From Euryarchaeota archaeon TMED99 (GTDB lineage: Archaea > Thermoplasmatota > Poseidoniia > Poseidoniales > Poseidoniaceae), in contig NHFA02000051.1 in assembly GCA_002170315.2 (NCBI GenBank), positions 5,774-45,565 on the forward strand: 39,792 nucleotides of DNA, given 5' to 3'. Positions 18,066-26,807 of the stretch are shown here, piece after piece. A program made the translations under genes and the position numbers. The notes under the pieces were generated by a model that saw only the letters and a list, made by a program, of their open reading frames with translations, had not been told where the DNA came from and searched no databases. The stretch's first letter is position 1. Every line of letters starts with the position of its first letter.

Positions 18066-19055
18066 ATGTCACAATCACCCAAGGCTCCGCTTTGGGTCTG
18101 GGGATTACTCGTAGCAGCAGTTTGTGGTGTCTCAAGTGCTGGAGCATTGTTTCAGCATGTTGATTCTGTTCCTCCATTACTTCGAGCTTCATGGCGATTA
18201 CAACTCACATCACTTGTCCTTGCACCGTTTTTCATCTATCAATGGCGTCAGCAGAACGATTCAATAAAAGCAAGAATGTTTGAGCAGAAAACGCTTGTTA
18301 TCATTACGCTAAGTGGCTGTGCTTTAGCACTTCATTTCGGCTCATGGGTGGCCAGCCTCGATGCAACTTCACTCACACATTCACTGCTGTTTGTCACTGC
18401 CCATCCACTCATCATCATTGTAGGAATGGGTGTATTGGGTACATTTTTCATTGGCCACCGACTTCCAAACCGGCGAGAGATTTTGGGTGCTATCATCGGT
18501 TTCTCAGGTGCTGCTCTCACACTACTCGACCAAGGGCACCAGCAGGGTGGACATACAGTTACGCTTTGGGGTGATGCTCTCGCTTTTTTCGGAGCGGTCT
18601 TCGTAGTGGGATACATTATCAGTGGGCGAATACTTCGTGAATGGATGCCAATTTTTCTCTATGCATTTCCGGTTACGCTTCTTGCCTCAATTCTCCTTGT
18701 TCCAGCATCGTGGATTATTGAGCCTCAATTCGACTCATTTGGAGTATTCGGTTGGGCTGAACCTGAATACTTTCCTTGGTTTTTGGCACTTGCCCTGATC
18801 GCAGGATTACTTGGCCATACTGGTCTCAACACCTGTCTGCGTTACATCTCTCCGCTGACTATTTCGACCAGTGTGACGCTTGAACCTTTAATCGGCTCGT
18901 TCATTGGATGGGCGTTCTTCGAAAGTGGTGTTCCTGGTCAGTGGACTTGGGTAGGTGGTCCAATTCTCATACTTGGTGTGGTCTTGGTTATCCTCGGTGG
19001 GCGTGATATGGAGAATACGAACAATCAAACCCATCCGGCAACCGGAGAGGAATGA
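18066..19055 (+). CDS. EamA/DMT-family transporter
   Basis: About 10 TM helices in two EamA-like halves; VEPLIGSFIGW-type block (TLEPLIGSFIGWAFFESG). GTG at 18057 is an alternative start. Confidence 0.82.
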   Translation: MSQSPKAPLWVWGLLVAAVCGVSSAGALFQHVDSVPPLLRASWRLQLTSLVLAPFFIYQWRQQNDSIKARMFEQKTLVIITLSGCALALHFGSWVASLDATSLTHSLLFVTAHPLIIIVGMGVLGTFFIGHRLPNRREILGAIIGFSGAALTLLDQGHQQGGHTVTLWGDALAFFGAVFVVGYIISGRILREWMPIFLYAFPVTLLASILLVPASWIIEPQFDSFGVFGWAEPEYFPWFLALALIAGLLGHTGLNTCLRYISPLTISTSVTLEPLIGSFIGWAFFESGVPGQWTWVGGPILILGVVLVILGGRDMENTNNQTHPATGEE

Positions 19056-19061
19056 GGCGAG

Positions 19062-20054
19062 ATGATGTCAGCACCAAATGAGCAGGGGTGGATTTTACTT
19101 ACCAATGACGATGGTATTGAGGCACCGGGTTTCCGATTACTGGTTCAAGCGTTAAACAAAGCAGGTCACAATTTAGTGGCCTTTGCACCGCATGAAAACA
19201 ATTCTGCAGCTGGTATGCGCATCAATCTCGGCACTCCTATGGAATTACGTAACAGAGACGATCTTCTTTCAGAATGGGAATTGGATGGGGGCAAAGACAA
19301 AACGCTCTTGTTTGAGTTGGAAGGAACGCCATGTGATACCATGATTGTGGCCTTGGATGGTGGTTTAGAGCATGCCGTTCCAGGCATACGCCCTCGTTTG
19401 GTTGTCTCAGGAGTGAATCTTGGACCGAACATGTCACAAGATTCGTATCACAGTGGCACGATGGGTGCTGCTCGAGAGGCCGGTTTGTATGGCATGCCAG
19501 CAATCGCTTCTTCGTTTACCTCGTTTGAACCAGAGGGCATGGAAGATGCTGTTGAAGCAACCGTTCAACTCATCGAAGTGGCGCTCGGAATCCTTCCAGT
19601 AGAACCTGTCAATCTTCGACGCCCCAAAGTCGACTTATCTGCAACACATCTCAGCCGTTGGCCCGATATTCCAGAACATCCAGCATGGGAAAGCGACCCA
19701 AAATCCGCTCTCCGAGTCGCTTTTCAGCAAGGTGAACTGATGCTCAACCTCAACGTGCCGCCTGGTTGGAATGGCGAAGTTTCAACAACCCGATTGGGAA
19801 TGCGATGGTACCGTGATGCTGTCTCGTTCAGTTCTATAGAGTCGGATGAAGCGGCCACTTTTACCATCGGCGCAGCCTCTATCGATCATTCAATCGTCGC
19901 TCAAAGCGATTGCGATACGGTTGCCAAGGGAATGGCCAGTGTCTCCTGTCTTCCGGTGTGGCCCCAGACGCATCCTCTTGCTCTGGACGACACATTGCTC
20001 ACATGGGCATTGGAGTCTTGCGAGGGTGGTTACCCTGCTTGGCTTTATGATTGA
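19062..20054 (+). CDS. surE: 5'/3'-nucleotidase SurE
   Basis: ILLTNDDGIEAPGFRLLVQALNKAGHNLVAFAPHENNSAAGM; GTPCDTMIVAL; VSGVNLGPNMSQDSYHSGTMGAAREAGLYGMPAIASS. Confidence 0.94.
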   Translation: MMSAPNEQGWILLTNDDGIEAPGFRLLVQALNKAGHNLVAFAPHENNSAAGMRINLGTPMELRNRDDLLSEWELDGGKDKTLLFELEGTPCDTMIVALDGGLEHAVPGIRPRLVVSGVNLGPNMSQDSYHSGTMGAAREAGLYGMPAIASSFTSFEPEGMEDAVEATVQLIEVALGILPVEPVNLRRPKVDLSATHLSRWPDIPEHPAWESDPKSALRVAFQQGELMLNLNVPPGWNGEVSTTRLGMRWYRDAVSFSSIESDEAATFTIGAASIDHSIVAQSDCDTVAKGMASVSCLPVWPQTHPLALDDTLLTWALESCEGGYPAWLYD

Positions 20055-20707
20055 CCAAGATTCAATGGCATCCCTTGGTCGAGTAAAAAGTGGCATACTG
20101 CGATGGCCATGTGTCCTTGGAGCCATTCGCTGCCAAGAGATCGAGCGAGGAGATTATCTGAAAGTTCATCACTCAACGGTTTGTCATCACTCAGTACAAA
20201 ACCAATATCCATTCCTGAAATTGTAAAGTTCCCATGTTCCCCTTCAAACATCGAATGAGGATTTCCATCGATAGGGAGTTCCTCCTCGCTCATCCACAAT
20301 CGTGGAGCATTTGCATCAAGACAAACCACGTTTACATCTTCCCATTCAGAAAGGGTGTGGTGTATGTCGCCTCCACTGTCAAAAATTCCAGAAGACCGTT
20401 CAGTCCAATGTCCTCTTGCAGGAGTTGGTTCTTTGATGACTTTGGCGATTTGTCCAGCGACAGCTCGCTCTTCAGCATGAACGCCTTTCAGTAAAGAGCC
20501 GACGAATTTGATTCTTCGTGAAGGACCCGGTCCACCCATGAGGTGGAGAATAATTTCCGTATCGTGTCGAATTCCGTGGCTGGTTAGCAATCCTGCCATC
20601 AGCGCCCGAACCAGAACATCCATCCGACCTGCACCACCTGCCATGTCGTTGAGCGGCAGTTTCCCTTGGGACATGGCTCGGTTACCAAGAATTGCAAACC
20701 GGCGCAT
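20045..20707 (-). CDS. trmY: tRNA (pseudouridine(54)-N1)-methyltransferase TrmY
   Basis: MRRFAILGNRA...AGGAGRMDVLVRALMAGLLTSHGIRHDTEIILHLMGGPGPSRRIKFVG, SPOUT-type C-terminus. Confidence 0.85.
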   Translation of the reverse strand: MRRFAILGNRAMSQGKLPLNDMAGGAGRMDVLVRALMAGLLTSHGIRHDTEIILHLMGGPGPSRRIKFVGSLLKGVHAEERAVAGQIAKVIKEPTPARGHWTERSSGIFDSGGDIHHTLSEWEDVNVVCLDANAPRLWMSEEELPIDGNPHSMFEGEHGNFTISGMDIGFVLSDDKPLSDELSDNLLARSLGSEWLQGHMAIAVCHFLLDQGMPLNLGQS

Positions 20708-20716
20708 AGCATGACC

Positions 20717-21952
20717 TCAGATTCCTCGTTCGACAAAAGTTCGAATCGCTTCACACATTTTTGGCGTATCGTCCAAAACAAAATGGCTGCCCAGTGAATC
20801 GACCAGATAACCTCTCGGCTTACTCTTCTCACCAAGGTCCTCAAGCCGGTTTGCGACAACTGCCGTCATTCCTGCTTTTTCGATTTGAGCGGTTGCTCGG
20901 TAAATCAAGTCTTTTTGTTTAATGCCAGATTCGAGTTTGAATCCAATTCGTACGGCGTTTTTGCACGAATCACGAATCGCTTCAATATGCTTTTCTCCTT
21001 CGATAAGTTCGATGTTAAGCGAACCTTGCTGACTTGCAATTTTACCCTCTGCAGGTTGAGCTACGAGATAATCCAAAACCGCCGCTGTATGAATCCATGC
21101 TTGAATCGAATCTTTTGACAAGACCTGAAGTTCTTTGAGCATTGCATTGGGTTCAGGCACCTCAAGAATCAATGGAAGCCATTTTGGCGCAGGTACCGTC
21201 GTTATTCCCGCTACGCACGTGACATCGTGTCCATGACGATACAGATCATCTGCAATGGCATAGCCAGTAGCGCCCGAACTGGTGTTTTGCACATATCGAA
21301 TATCGTCGATTGCAGAACGTGTCGCACCTAAGGTGATGACGACTTCTTTGCGATTCTTCTTCTCACGATTCATATGGTGGGCAAATCGAGCTACAATTTC
21401 TTCATGGTGGGGCGTTTTTCTTTTGCCTTCTTGCTCTTCGCCCCAAACAACATGAATTCCATGTTTTCGAACTTCGTGGACGATGTCGTCGGTTACAGGG
21501 TCATTGGCCAAATCCAAATGCATACTTGGAATCATCATGACTGGGCAGTCTCGACTTCGAGCAACACTGAGTGCCATCATGAGTGGGCCGTGTTGCAATC
21601 CGTGAACATAACTCGCCATTGTGTCGCGTGTGGCAGGGGCAACAAGAATACCGTCGACTTGGTCAAGAACTTCCATGTTCCCATCCCAATCGGTAATCAC
21701 TTCGCCTTGCGTTGCCCATTCCACTGCCAGTGGTGTGATGATTCGTTGGGCTGAATGGGTCAAGGCAACTCGAACATCTGCGCCATGTCGACGTAATTCA
21801 CGTGCTAAACGAACGGTGTCAACTGCAGCAATACCACCGGATACGCCAAGCAAGATTGTCCGTCCAGAGAGACTATCACCTCGCTGATTGACATCGGTAT
21901 CACGAATCGCCATGTCTACTGGGAGCATGGTCACCATCATGACTTCTTCCAT
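20717..21952 (-). CDS. coaBC: Bifunctional phosphopantothenoylcysteine decarboxylase/phosphopantothenate-cysteine ligase CoaBC
   Basis: ILLGVSGGIAAVDTVRLARELRRHGADVRVALTHSAQRIITP, APATRDTMASYVHGL, VVITLGATRSAIDDIRYVQNTSSGATGYAIADDLYRHGHDV. Confidence 0.92.
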   Translation of the reverse strand: MEEVMMVTMLPVDMAIRDTDVNQRGDSLSGRTILLGVSGGIAAVDTVRLARELRRHGADVRVALTHSAQRIITPLAVEWATQGEVITDWDGNMEVLDQVDGILVAPATRDTMASYVHGLQHGPLMMALSVARSRDCPVMMIPSMHLDLANDPVTDDIVHEVRKHGIHVVWGEEQEGKRKTPHHEEIVARFAHHMNREKKNRKEVVITLGATRSAIDDIRYVQNTSSGATGYAIADDLYRHGHDVTCVAGITTVPAPKWLPLILEVPEPNAMLKELQVLSKDSIQAWIHTAAVLDYLVAQPAEGKIASQQGSLNIELIEGEKHIEAIRDSCKNAVRIGFKLESGIKQKDLIYRATAQIEKAGMTAVVANRLEDLGEKSKPRGYLVDSLGSHFVLDDTPKMCEAIRTFVERGI

Positions 21953-22013
21953 TGGACTCTTCGCCGGGTAGAATTGAGCAATCCTTCAAACACCATGAAC
22001 AGTAGCGACCACT

Positions 22014-22619
22014 ATGGCAGGCCGAGCAGACGAGTTGGTCATTGCTGGAATGAAGCCCAGTACTGTGGCGAGTCACTCGGACTCATACCTCCGTCTGCAT
22101 CGTGGAGTTACATTCATTCTTCTTGTAGACAGTTTCATTGTTTTGTTGATGATTGCAAATGTCACCTATGTCTTCACGCCAAATGCTCAAAATGGAATTG
22201 TTGGTGTCTCAGCGATTCTTCTTTTGGTCAACTTCCTTGCCTATCGCAAAAGAAGTCCAATGGCCTATTGGTCAGGCGGTGGAGTCATAGGATTTGCAGG
22301 AGTTATTTTCGGATTTTTAGCATTGGCCAATCTTTTCAGTGGAGGTTTTCTCATGGCGTTTTTGTTTATTTGGGCAATGTTTGGTTCTGGTCGTCGAGCA
22401 CTTTCACATTTCCATCCAGGATACAAAAGTGCTTATCTGGGCCAAGACGAATCTCTTCCAGCCCTCGAACTTGAGGCTGGTGAAATGCTCGCTGCATGCC
22501 CCCACTGTATGGCCGTTCTTGCCATTCGCCCAGATTTGCTCAATCCGAAAGACAACTGCCCTTACTGTAAATTGCCATTGGTGAGTAAAGAACTCGCCTC
22601 AAGATTTGAAGAAGAATGA
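22014..22619 (+). CDS. Membrane protein with C-terminal zinc ribbon
   Basis: About 4 TM helices then ACPHCMAVLAIRPDLLNPKDNCPYCKLPL. Confidence 0.65.
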   Translation: MAGRADELVIAGMKPSTVASHSDSYLRLHRGVTFILLVDSFIVLLMIANVTYVFTPNAQNGIVGVSAILLLVNFLAYRKRSPMAYWSGGGVIGFAGVIFGFLALANLFSGGFLMAFLFIWAMFGSGRRALSHFHPGYKSAYLGQDESLPALELEAGEMLAACPHCMAVLAIRPDLLNPKDNCPYCKLPLVSKELASRFEEE

Positions 22620-22622
22620 GGC

Positions 22623-25352
22623 TCATTCCTTTGGCTGGAATGCATCTGCAGAAGGTGGTGCCATTGGTCGTTGAACTGAGTTTTCTTCGCTCATGAATTG
22701 TTGAGTTTGATGTTCAAAAGAATCCCATTCGTCTTGGTCACTGGTTGATTGCTGTCTCTGAAACAGCAGCACTCCACCACCGAGAAGTGCTGCTAAGAGT
22801 CCTATTCGAAGAATCAAATCAAACCAAGAATCCATGTTTTTGTTATCTGGAAATGGGTCATAGGCATTCGCAATTCCGTCACCGTCTGTATCGTATTGAG
22901 CATCTGAATCAAAGGGAAACACATCGGCATTATCACCGATTCCGTCGCCATCTGAATCAAGCCACTCGTAAGCGCTGAACGGAAATGCATCAGCATTATC
23001 GCCGACCCCATCATAATCTTGGTCGTAGCATTCAAGAGAATTGTTTGGCCAAACATCGATGTTATCTCCACAACCATCACCATCAGAATCTATCCATTCT
23101 GTGGCGTCATTCGGAAACACATCGCCATTATCCCCGACACCGTCACCATCGGTATCGTTCCATTCGTTTGAATCATAGGGAAAGACATCTCTGTTGTCGC
23201 CATAGGAGTCATTGTCTCTGTCGGCCCAGTCGCTTGGATCATCTGGGAACAGGTCTGAAAAATCTCCTACTGAATCATTGTCTCGGTCATTCCATTCGTT
23301 TTCATCAAGAGGAAATGCATCAGCAACGTCTCCAAACCCATCACCGTCGCTGTCTATACATCCAAGGGGGATCAAAGCATAGCCTTGCTCGAAAGGGCAT
23401 TCATCTTCGTTATCTCCATAGCCGTCAAGGTCAGTATCTGCCCATTCTGTACTGTCAACAGGAAAGACGTCTGCATTATCGCCGACACCGTCTTCATCAA
23501 CGTCATTACAATCGACAGGGTCGTTTGGAAACAGGTCGGAATTATCACCACAGCCATCACCATCTGAATCTGCCCATTCACTGCCATCAAGTGGGAATGC
23601 GTCATCTCCATCTGATACGAAATCATCATCTGTATCATAATCTCGCTTATCGGTGCCTATGGCGATTTCATCTGCATTTGAAAGTCCGTCACCATCGGTA
23701 TCGTCATCTTCGATATCATGGCACCCATCGTCGTCCAAATCATATGCATGAACACCAATCAATCCCTTCGGACAATTATCGGTATCATCTTCGATACCAT
23801 CATTGTCGTCATCAAGGTCGACCTCATCACTGCAACCATCTTCATCATAGTCCAATGAAGATTGTGAGAATGGACAGGGGTCAATAGAGTCATTGAGTCC
23901 GTCACCATCGGAGTCACGTTGAGAGGCAGAGCATCCATTTTCGTCGACACTCTCACCAAAACCAGTGTTTGGACACGAATCCAAAAGATTCAGTACACCG
24001 TCGTTATCCTCATCTTGTTGTTCCCAAGAACAACCGGTAAGGTTGGTGGTTGAAATCGATACTGTCCAGGCGCATGTATCGTAGAGGTTGATGACGCCAT
24101 CTCCATCAGTGTCAGGTTCACCTACGCTTTCGACAGCGTATCGGCCGATGAAACGGTGCATCACTCGAGTTGGATGTGCTTTGTCAAAGAAAAGATATTG
24201 GTCAACGTTTGAAGCAACCGTATCACCACTGCTGCAAATAGGAAGTGGGAGAAGGGAGACTCCTCCGGAACAAGCAGCATCCTGAACATTCGACAGTCCA
24301 AGCGACTCTTTGTTTTGTAAAATATCGTTAAAGATTGCCCATGCATCGATTGAATGGATAGTGATTCCTAATTCTGCACGCAGGTCTGAAACAAGGGTTG
24401 CTAACTTTTGGTTGTACAGGACGACTTCTGAAGCGATGTTGTTCTGCTGATTTTGACTGCGACTCATGACCTCAGGAGTACTTTCCAGCGGTGGAAGATT
24501 CGGTATGATAAATTCATCAGCACCCGCTCCTTCAAGTTGGCGAATATGTGCTTCCATATTGGTTGCAATCGTATTGGCATTTCCAGTTCCATAGAGGAAA
24601 TCATTGCCACCAGACCAAAGTGAGACGACAGCACTCGAGGGAATTGTAGCTTGAACATTGGCGAGGTAGTTGCTTATTTGAGTCCCGACATTTGGTAGCA
24701 GAACATAGGAATATCCTGCTCCGGTTTGTGAACCACCGAAAGCTCGGTTATCGCCTGCGGAATTTCCAGAACCAATGGTTGTTGTCAATCCGTATGCATC
24801 AGACATGTATTCAAGCCAAACTTGACCGTTTGAAAACCGCCCTTGCCAGTATGGAGGTACATCAGGTACGTTGAGGATTGAGTTCTTTCCATTCCCCATA
24901 TCACTTAATGAATCTCCAAAGGCGATGAGATTTGATGGTGCTGTTACCACGGCATTTTCAAAGACAGTGAAAGCGTGTTGCTCATCATTCAGGATATTGT
25001 TTGAAGAATCCTGTATCTCTACTTCAAACAGATAAAAATGGGCACCGTTGTAGAAGTGTTTGAGTGGAATTTGAAATTCAGTCACAGTTCCAGATGCAAG
25101 AAAAGAATGTGTTCCGTTGAGAAGGATCACGCCACTTTCGTCGTCGACAAGAGTCCAATCTGCGAAGAGGTCGATACTGTAAGGAGCATTGGTAATTTCA
25201 ACGGTGATCGATACTGTTTCATTTGAAAGCCAATCGAACTTGGCGGTAGAGAGCACGACAGTTGACGAGCGTCCTTCAGCCATCACGACACAAGAGCTGC
25301 TTTGCAGCAGCACCATGGTGATGAGGAAGAAAACAGTCTTGCGCACATGCAC
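22623..25352 (-). CDS. Secreted SGNH/GDSL-family hydrolase with TSP3-type repeats, acidic 22-aa repeat array and C-terminal TM anchor
   Basis: IAFGDSLSDMGNGKN (block I), GGNDFLYG (block III), FDKAHPTRVMHRFIGRYAV (block V DxxH); many DxDGDGxGDNxDxFP repeats; TM LILRIGLLAALLGGGVLLF. Track start 25421 overlaps SRP54; likely GTG at 25352 or 25346 followed by signal peptide. Confidence 0.87.
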   Translation of the reverse strand: MHVRKTVFFLITMVLLQSSSCVVMAEGRSSTVVLSTAKFDWLSNETVSITVEITNAPYSIDLFADWTLVDDESGVILLNGTHSFLASGTVTEFQIPLKHFYNGAHFYLFEVEIQDSSNNILNDEQHAFTVFENAVVTAPSNLIAFGDSLSDMGNGKNSILNVPDVPPYWQGRFSNGQVWLEYMSDAYGLTTTIGSGNSAGDNRAFGGSQTGAGYSYVLLPNVGTQISNYLANVQATIPSSAVVSLWSGGNDFLYGTGNANTIATNMEAHIRQLEGAGADEFIIPNLPPLESTPEVMSRSQNQQNNIASEVVLYNQKLATLVSDLRAELGITIHSIDAWAIFNDILQNKESLGLSNVQDAACSGGVSLLPLPICSSGDTVASNVDQYLFFDKAHPTRVMHRFIGRYAVESVGEPDTDGDGVINLYDTCAWTVSISTTNLTGCSWEQQDEDNDGVLNLLDSCPNTGFGESVDENGCSASQRDSDGDGLNDSIDPCPFSQSSLDYDEDGCSDEVDLDDDNDGIEDDTDNCPKGLIGVHAYDLDDDGCHDIEDDDTDGDGLSNADEIAIGTDKRDYDTDDDFVSDGDDAFPLDGSEWADSDGDGCGDNSDLFPNDPVDCNDVDEDGVGDNADVFPVDSTEWADTDLDGYGDNEDECPFEQGYALIPLGCIDSDGDGFGDVADAFPLDENEWNDRDNDSVGDFSDLFPDDPSDWADRDNDSYGDNRDVFPYDSNEWNDTDGDGVGDNGDVFPNDATEWIDSDGDGCGDNIDVWPNNSLECYDQDYDGVGDNADAFPFSAYEWLDSDGDGIGDNADVFPFDSDAQYDTDGDGIANAYDPFPDNKNMDSWFDLILRIGLLAALLGGGVLLFQRQQSTSDQDEWDSFEHQTQQFMSEENSVQRPMAPPSADAFQPKE
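22838..23636 (-). repeat. About twelve tandem 66-bp (22-aa) acidic repeats, consensus D.DGDG.GDN.D.FP.D..EW.
   Basis: For example DVDEDGVGDNADVFPVDSTEWA, DSDGDGFGDVADAFPLDENEWN, DRDNDSYGDNRDVFPYDSNEWN, DTDGDGVGDNGDVFPNDATEWI: constant 22-aa register except one 28-aa unit. Confidence 0.85.
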
Positions 25353-25383
25353 GCTATGCGTCCTTGCTTGAAAGCAGTTCGCT

Positions 25384-26754
25384 TCACATTCCGAACGATG
25401 AAGGGTCGATATCCATATCACCGTCTTTCATCATCTTGCGCATCTGCTTGTTCAACTTGCGATTTCCACCCATGCCCTTCATCATCTTACGTGAGCGGTT
25501 CCACTGAGCAATCAACTCACGGACATCTTTCTCACGAACCCCAGCGCCACGAGCAACTCTTCGGATTCTGTCAGCTTTGATCTTTGCAGGCTCATTCTTC
25601 TCCCATGCAGTCATGCTGTCCATTATTGTACGATAGCGGTCAAGGTTACCCTGCATGGCCTCTTTTTGGCCTTTGGACATTGCACCCATTCCTCCAAGCA
25701 TGTTCCCTGGCAAAAACGACATGAGTTTGTCAATAGTGCCAACTTTTGACATCATCTCCATTTGTTTATACATGTCATTGAGCGTAAATCGTCCACTCAT
25801 CAAGCGTTGGGTTAGTCGCATGGCTTCTTCTTCATCCATGTCTTCAGGAGCCAAATCGATGAGGCCCTGAATATCTCCCATTCCAAGGAGCCGAGAGATG
25901 AATCGGTCGGATTCGAATTTTTCAAGGTCAGGAACATTTTCTCCTGTTCCGATGTGAACAATCGGCGCTCCAGTTGCGGCGACAGCAGATAATGCACCAC
26001 CGCCTCGAGCAGTTCCATCCAGTTTGGTGATAACAATGCCAGTCACGCCGGCAAGAGAGTGGAACGAAGCGGCAACTGGTCCTGCGGCTTGGCCGACTTG
26101 AGCATCGATAACCAACCAACGTTCACTGGCTCGCGTAATGGATGAGATTTGTTCCAATTCATCGACCAATTCTTGATCGAGTTGATGCCGTCCAGCCGTA
26201 TCAACAATGACCAAATCAGCAGCAGCACACGCTGCTAATCCATTGCGGACAATGGTTGGTGCATCTTTTGTCTCAGGTTCGCCATAGACTTGAACTGTCG
26301 AATCTTCTAACAACTGCGTAAGTTGAGCATAGGCACCAGGACGGTGAACGTCAGCTTCAATCACCGCAACACGCAATCCATGCTTTCGTCGATACCATTC
26401 AGCTAATTTGGCAGTTGTTGTGGTTTTTCCTTGACCATACAATCCTACGAGTAGAAGCGTTGCGCCATGGGGTTGAAACTCATGAGCAGGGCCGAGCATT
26501 CGAACAAGTTCTGTATAGAGAATGTTCATTGCATGCGTTTGCAGATTAATACCTGGACGAGGCTCTTCGTCTCGAAGACGTGCCTCCATCTTTTCGACTA
26601 AATCCTTCGTTTGTCGAACGTTAAAATCCGCTTCTTGCAATGCTCTGCGAAGACTGCGCGTCATTTCACGTAGTTCTTCTTCATCCAACTTGCGTTTATT
26701 CTTGAGCAACCCAATGGAGCGGAAAATACCCTTTGAGAGGCCTTCGAGTGCCAT
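25384..26754 (-). CDS. srp54: Signal recognition particle 54 kDa protein
   Basis: LLVGLYGQGKTTTTAKLAEWYRRKHGLRVAVIEADVHRPGAYAQL, DTAGRHQLDQELVDELEQI, TKLDGTARGGGALS, Met-rich M domain. Confidence 0.96.
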   Translation of the reverse strand: MALEGLSKGIFRSIGLLKNKRKLDEEELREMTRSLRRALQEADFNVRQTKDLVEKMEARLRDEEPRPGINLQTHAMNILYTELVRMLGPAHEFQPHGATLLLVGLYGQGKTTTTAKLAEWYRRKHGLRVAVIEADVHRPGAYAQLTQLLEDSTVQVYGEPETKDAPTIVRNGLAACAAADLVIVDTAGRHQLDQELVDELEQISSITRASERWLVIDAQVGQAAGPVAASFHSLAGVTGIVITKLDGTARGGGALSAVAATGAPIVHIGTGENVPDLEKFESDRFISRLLGMGDIQGLIDLAPEDMDEEEAMRLTQRLMSGRFTLNDMYKQMEMMSKVGTIDKLMSFLPGNMLGGMGAMSKGQKEAMQGNLDRYRTIMDSMTAWEKNEPAKIKADRIRRVARGAGVREKDVRELIAQWNRSRKMMKGMGGNRKLNKQMRKMMKDGDMDIDPSSFGM

Positions 26755-26807
26755 GACCTATCCTGTTGGCTTTCCCATTTCAACCCACCCATTGAAGAAA
26801 ATGGGTT

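Noticed and set aside
22838-23636. Periodic repeats considered as a possible CRISPR array
   Set aside because: The 66-bp period is in-frame protein repeat with degenerate units and no unique spacers; no cas genes in the window.
22985-23887. 300-aa plus-strand His/Arg/Tyr-rich ORF
   Set aside because: Antisense translation of the Asp/Gly-rich repeat array of the SGNH hydrolase (GAT/GAC codons read as ATC/CATC etc.); no independent support.
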